The notes under the pieces were generated by a model, which saw only the letters and a list, made by a program, of their open reading frames with translations, ran no database searches and was not told the origin of the DNA. Shown piece after piece: positions 30,001 to 32,835 of a DNA stretch of 32,835 nucleotides (position 1 is its first letter; every line of letters starts with the position of its first letter). Location of the stretch: contig CABMII010000097.1 in NCBI GenBank assembly GCA_902386255.1, forward strand, positions 1 to 32,835. Direction: 5' to 3'. This DNA is from an uncultured archaeon (GTDB lineage: Archaea; Halobacteriota; Methanosarcinia; Methanosarcinales; Methanoperedenaceae). The position numbers and the translations under genes were made by a program.

Positions 30001-32835
30001 AATGCTGGGCGTGCCACGGCAACGGCAGCGAACCGGCAGGCGGTCATCCGTCTAATTATAAAACTCCATATAACTGTCCGGACTGCCACGTAACGAGACA
30101 GAATCTGAACTTCACACCCAACACAACTCTGCTCACTGTAACACAGCACTATGCAAACGGCACCAGCATCATTACTTCTTCGGCTACTTCGTGTTATGGA
30201 TGCCATAACAGGACAGAAATGATGCTTGGCACAAATCTTGATCCGGATGGCGCTGGAACCGTATACGGTGGCGCCAATGGAGGAAGCAACAGTACAAGCC
30301 ATTATGGCAAGAAACGCACGGATTATCCGGCACAGGGAACAAACGATTATTGTAATAAATGCCACAACAACCAGACAACAGTATTCCCGTTCATCGATAA
30401 TGCAAACAAGACCATAGCAAACCACTCATCCGGCTATCCCTCTTCCAATCCGGACTGTGCGGACTGCCACCAGGCCGGCAGAATTCATAACAGTACACTT
30501 TACAAGCCGGCGTCACCCATGGATAATAACAGTTTATGCCTGGGTTGTCATGGCAACAACGGAACTGGCGGTACCAATTATACAAGAGCAGTAACGGGTT
30601 ATAAAGAAAACCATAACAATGCCGTAAATTGTACAGGCTGTCACCTCAACGATAGCAGGAGCATCCACCAGGTGCGGTACCTCCAGCAGGACGGCTCCAA
30701 CTTCAGCACATCAAAGACAAATGCAGTAAACTGTGTTACATGTCACGAGGGCGGTCTTGGAAACTTCAGCACTGCCCCGAAAATTCCGGCGACCTCTAAC
30801 CACAGCACCAGCATCTATAACGGGTCACTGTGGAATGGCAGCCAGCAGGGCTACTGGACAAACACCAGCCAGCAGAGCGCCTGCGATTACTGCCACAACA
30901 AGTCCGCCCTTCACAACGCTTCAGGGCTGGGTTATATCTCACTCATCCAGGGCGGCAACAGCAAGAACCAGAGCTTAAGCGGCGGGTTCTGGTGCGCCAA
31001 CTGTCACTTCGCCGGGGCGCCCGGCTATGCGGGTACCATGTATAATCCCCAGCCACCCGAAGTTTATAACAAGAGCGGTTTAGTCCCTGCAACAGCGCGG
31101 GATGGCAGCACCAGTTTCTTCAACCATTCAGGCAGCATTTCAATCTATGACGATGCCAAATGCAAGACCTGCCACAACAACATTCTCGGGGCAAGTGCGA
31201 CATCGCTCAACTTCGGCCATGATGTCCGGCCCGGCGGAGGGGGCTCTGATTGTCTCGCATGTCATGACATAACAGGAACAGGGGCACCAGCCAACAAGAA
31301 AATAAACGCCAGTGCCATGCGTTTGGGCGCCCACCGGAACCTGAACAAAAACGCCACCAGCACCACAGGAATAGACCCGCTCAACAAAGCATGCTGGGCA
31401 TGCCATGGTGACGGCATTGAGCCTAACGGTCACCCGGCAAACAAATCCAACCCGTGGTCATGCCCAGATTGCCACAACGCAACCACAAGGTTCACCAGTC
31501 CAAACTCAACGCTCATGAACGACACAACCGGAAAGAAAATATACAATCATATCCCTGGCAACTATACCACAGATGTCTTCAAGATTTACTCTGACTTCTG
31601 GAATCATTCAGTGAATTGTGCTGCATGCCACAATAAGAGCACAGTCTATTTCAATATCACGTTCACTGCGGTCGATCCGGTGGCCGCCAAAGTCTCGCAT
31701 TATGCGAACACCTCAAACCTGATAACTCCCACAATAAACTGTACCCTTTGCCACAAATCACCTGCGAACTCTCAGGAATGGTACGCTAACATCACAAGGC
31801 ATCCTGCGAAAAGCCAGAATGTGAGCTTCTGTGCCAACTGCCACAACACCACCAATGCAACAACCTTACACTCCCAACCCTTACGCCTTCCCATGGTAAT
31901 ACACGGCGGCTGGCAGACAGGAGGCGGATTTGACTGGGAAAATAACTCAGCCACTCTGGACGGGGCTGCGTGCTATGCCTGCCACGGCACGGGAAACCCG
32001 GGCACGATCTCGGCGAACCTCCAGAGCGTCAAACTGTGCGAGAACTGCCACGTAAACGCCAGCCCAATATTCACAGGCCCGAACAGGACTGCTTTCTATA
32101 CCCTGAGGAGCGACATCAACGATACGCTGCCCTATGTTTATTCCCATACGAGTTATTCCAACATAACTGGCACTAACGTAAGAGTACCCTCGCAAGGCGG
32201 GACTGCAACATATCCAACCACATGCTATGTTTACAACGCAGTCACGGGAGCAGGAACATGCCATGCAGCCCCGTATTTCAACAGGTCGAATTTCGGAGGT
32301 TACTTTGCACAGTATAACAGTCCCGATGGGCCAGTTGACAAGTATGACCCGCCTCACTGGACCGGGACAATAGACCGCATGCCAGTTACTACAAATTGCT
32401 TATTCTGTCACAACCAGAGCAATGAAACAATAAGGAAAGGATGGGGCAATGCAACGCAGGTAAACGCAGGCAACATGTTCGGGGCTACAACCAACGATTC
32501 GTGCTATACCTGTCATACGAGGAGCGGCAAGCAGCCTGTGGATTTCCATTCAAACGAAGTAGTGTCTGGCGGCAGTCCCGGATGCCTTGGCTGCCATAAT
32601 AATTCCAATCCACAGAACTTCACAGGCATGCATTACATAGACGGGGCGAACTTCAGCCTATCAGTGCATGCAAACATGAACAGCAACAACGCCTCAGGTT
32701 ATGGCATTAACGCAAGCTGTTGGGCATGCCATAACTCAAGCGGCTACGCAGTAGCTAACAACACCCATCCTGACAGGAGAGATACGCCGTACACATGCCC
32801 GGACTGCCACTTAGCAAATGGAAGCAACGCAGGTG
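27012..32835 (+). CDS. giant secreted multihaem c-type cytochrome, 3' end cut by window
   Basis: One frame of 1941 codons runs open to the window end. An in-frame stop at 27000-27002 and no earlier ATG fix the start at 27012 (ATG 27024 is possible). Residues 1-42 are a signal peptide: a basic stretch, then VVVLIVFGAVFFSAAPAV, cleaved near NAA. Residues about 45-228 form a beta-rich domain. About 229-310 and 311-392 are two carboxypeptidase-regulatory-like beta domains (each opening SGYVTN and containing a SGAT or TGAT turn). About 400-525 look Ig-like. From residue 569 on there are 33 CxxCH haem motifs, two CX4CH (28815, 28878) and one possible CX11CH (32223). Asn-x-Ser/Thr sequons are abundant, fitting a glycosylated surface protein. 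It should conduct electrons outside the membrane, as in ANME archaea. The haem region is built of related ~1.4 kb units. Confidence 0.93.
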   Translation, partial: MAIKMNEGHCKKWIRRARPVVVLIVFGAVFFSAAPAVNAAMSQQTLRCDSGTSIGVDTTNFTCSTASTPYDIGLLMNTTAGTSTVIRIATAGNGPWVYAYFINNTAFSVPTRVTAYSASIPLRITTAGRTDKGWYELGYYDPNGVAGNMPGNFVGLFNSTVATTTSATQTSFAISFSGQSAVIPANRKLAIRVWMNVSGATDRPYYYSFSTAANSNSSFFVDIVPLPGYNISGYVTNKTGGQPLSGATVQTNTSLNTTTNATGFYNFTGLFNGTYVINATLTGYSVNSTYVTINGANNNTANISLSPLPTYQLSGYVTNASNGQAITGATVTTNTGLSANTDGTGYYSFTVGNGTYIITASKSGYNDNSTTQTINGSAASNVNILLLPIPPSIGGKILIATNRFIILDDINSTGASADTASGFTLPNRNWGTNNWKDMNTRINVTALFIDDNGFPVSGKVINFTLYFPNSTALTTVSDTTNAYGLANFSYDMNDKDYYGKWRVKAANGNLGDNATFIYNWWGCTFASGTCTGHNSQSLPTAVTANSPYLSGRDTTTSRNNNHNAATTNCTECHQSFDGLPGGSNSDVNHTSFASDVHHNIRCDNANCHGSYTAHNTNQLINSCYNAGCHGNGSAWDRKDLSNKSTLDRSDVNTAVSIYSYNNGSSFNATFHTPNSTVPCIICHGPMHNITKPDESQRFIRNNNTEDSQCTTCHSTYTEHNSSNTTSGGVNCTLCHSDDVHYIQVFAQNATYITLNKNNPNPARGDCANCHQNTTFLTALKNQTRTGNYAGRYPPQIPKPLNHSIDSMSGALWNGTQVRYWDNTSQLSACNYCHGSTLHTTSALGSISNVKGTNNLNQIFTSSTWCANCHYKNAPDYGGNLFSPQPPEVLNQSGLVPAISRNGTAFYNHSSVVSSSYDDATCKGCHDNNLNAGATSLNFSHNVGRGQAGGANCTNCHNAGGSAGAGKLVNISAMNDVNAIHSGLNSGATTSLPAENKKCWACHGNGSEPAGGHPSNYKTPYNCPDCHVTRQNLNFTPNTTLLTVTQHYANGTSIITSSATSCYGCHNRTEMMLGTNLDPDGAGTVYGGANGGSNSTSHYGKKRTDYPAQGTNDYCNKCHNNQTTVFPFIDNANKTIANHSSGYPSSNPDCADCHQAGRIHNSTLYKPASPMDNNSLCLGCHGNNGTGGTNYTRAVTGYKENHNNAVNCTGCHLNDSRSIHQVRYLQQDGSNFSTSKTNAVNCVTCHEGGLGNFSTAPKIPATSNHSTSIYNGSLWNGSQQGYWTNTSQQSACDYCHNKSALHNASGLGYISLIQGGNSKNQSLSGGFWCANCHFAGAPGYAGTMYNPQPPEVYNKSGLVPATARDGSTSFFNHSGSISIYDDAKCKTCHNNILGASATSLNFGHDVRPGGGGSDCLACHDITGTGAPANKKINASAMRLGAHRNLNKNATSTTGIDPLNKACWACHGDGIEPNGHPANKSNPWSCPDCHNATTRFTSPNSTLMNDTTGKKIYNHIPGNYTTDVFKIYSDFWNHSVNCAACHNKSTVYFNITFTAVDPVAAKVSHYANTSNLITPTINCTLCHKSPANSQEWYANITRHPAKSQNVSFCANCHNTTNATTLHSQPLRLPMVIHGGWQTGGGFDWENNSATLDGAACYACHGTGNPGTISANLQSVKLCENCHVNASPIFTGPNRTAFYTLRSDINDTLPYVYSHTSYSNITGTNVRVPSQGGTATYPTTCYVYNAVTGAGTCHAAPYFNRSNFGGYFAQYNSPDGPVDKYDPPHWTGTIDRMPVTTNCLFCHNQSNETIRKGWGNATQVNAGNMFGATTNDSCYTCHTRSGKQPVDFHSNEVVSGGSPGCLGCHNNSNPQNFTGMHYIDGANFSLSVHANMNSNNASGYGINASCWACHNSSGYAVANNTHPDRRDTPYTCPDCHLANGSNAG
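29046..30455 (+). repeat. cytochrome internal unit 1
   Basis: The first of two clearly related consecutive coding units inside the cytochrome, running from CIICH to just before CADCH. It includes the landmark series LWNG..YW.NTSQ.SAC.YCH, FWCANCH-like WCANCHYKNAP, PQPPEV, SGLVPA, YDDA.CK.CH, ATSLNF.H, CWACHG and CPDCH. Similarity to unit 2 is at the protein level and partly at the DNA level. Confidence 0.75.
30456..31829 (+). repeat. cytochrome internal unit 2
   Basis: This repeats the order of unit 1 with an offset of about 1390-1430 bases: CADCH, CLGCH, CTGCH, CVTCH, then LWNGSQQGYWTNTSQQSAC, WCANCHFAGAPGY, PQPPEV, SGLVPA, YDDAKCKTCH, ATSLNFGH, CWACHGDG and CPDCH. A third CWACH..HP..CPDCH block at 32718-32810 lies 1326 bases after the second, so a third, more diverged unit probably runs off the window. 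The right boundary is approximate. Confidence 0.7.

Noticed and set aside
28103-32357. Many reverse-strand open frames of 60-177 codons across the cytochrome
   Set aside because: They mirror the haem-motif codons of the forward frame (runs of Cys, Trp, Val and Ala from TGC/CAC/AAC complements), have no ribosome binding sites, and the forward frame is continuous with strong family sequence.

Overview
The window looks archaeal, most likely a methane-metabolising member of the Methanosarcinales close to 'Candidatus Methanoperedens' (ANME-2d). The evidence is a class I HMG-CoA reductase, an archaeal-type phosphoglycerate kinase, CofH (coenzyme F420 pathway) beside the dihydropteroate-synthase-like protein of methanopterin-using archaea, TATA-type promoters instead of -35/-10 boxes, and an enormous surface-type multihaem c-type cytochrome. 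The genus is inference; there is no rRNA or mcr gene here to fix it.

Layout. 1-6255: redox and small-molecule enzymes: a nitroreductase cut by the window start, a VIT/CCC1-like membrane protein, a VOC-fold gene broken by one frameshift, a quinone-oxidoreductase-like MDR protein, a flavin reductase-like flavoprotein, an erythromycin-esterase family protein in visibly GC-richer DNA, and a dienelactone hydrolase. 6380-10004: an exported three-part protein (M1 metallopeptidase, ChaN-like domain, PDZ), followed tail to tail by a VapBC toxin-antitoxin pair. 10105-14549: five genes in a row on the minus strand: pgk, a HELHH putative metallopeptidase that overlaps pgk, a YbhN/UPF0104 membrane protein, a DsrE-like protein and hmgA. 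14665-15180: a lipoprotein with a cupredoxin-like domain. 15261-22065: a minus-strand type III restriction-modification locus, mod to res, with a GxxExxY gene, interspersed repeats and a tiny coiled-coil gene between the two subunits and a TatD-like hydrolase after res. 22109-26807: DUF2283, then a tight operon of MarC, DHPS-like protein, CofH and a PLP aminotransferase. 27012 to the end: one open reading frame of at least 1941 codons, a secreted cytochrome with 33 CxxCH motifs plus three spaced variants in the part visible.

How it fits together. The housekeeping parts serve isoprenoid lipids (hmgA), central carbon flow (pgk) and one-carbon/hydride cofactors (DHPS-like, cofH). The giant cytochrome would act outside the membrane in electron transfer, as in ANME archaea that respire extracellular acceptors. 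The most unusual material is the giant cytochrome, with its tandem ~1.4 kb internal units and variant haem motifs, and the type III R-M locus with two non-standard genes coupled to mod and res. I see no tRNA, rRNA, transposase, CRISPR array or replication origin.
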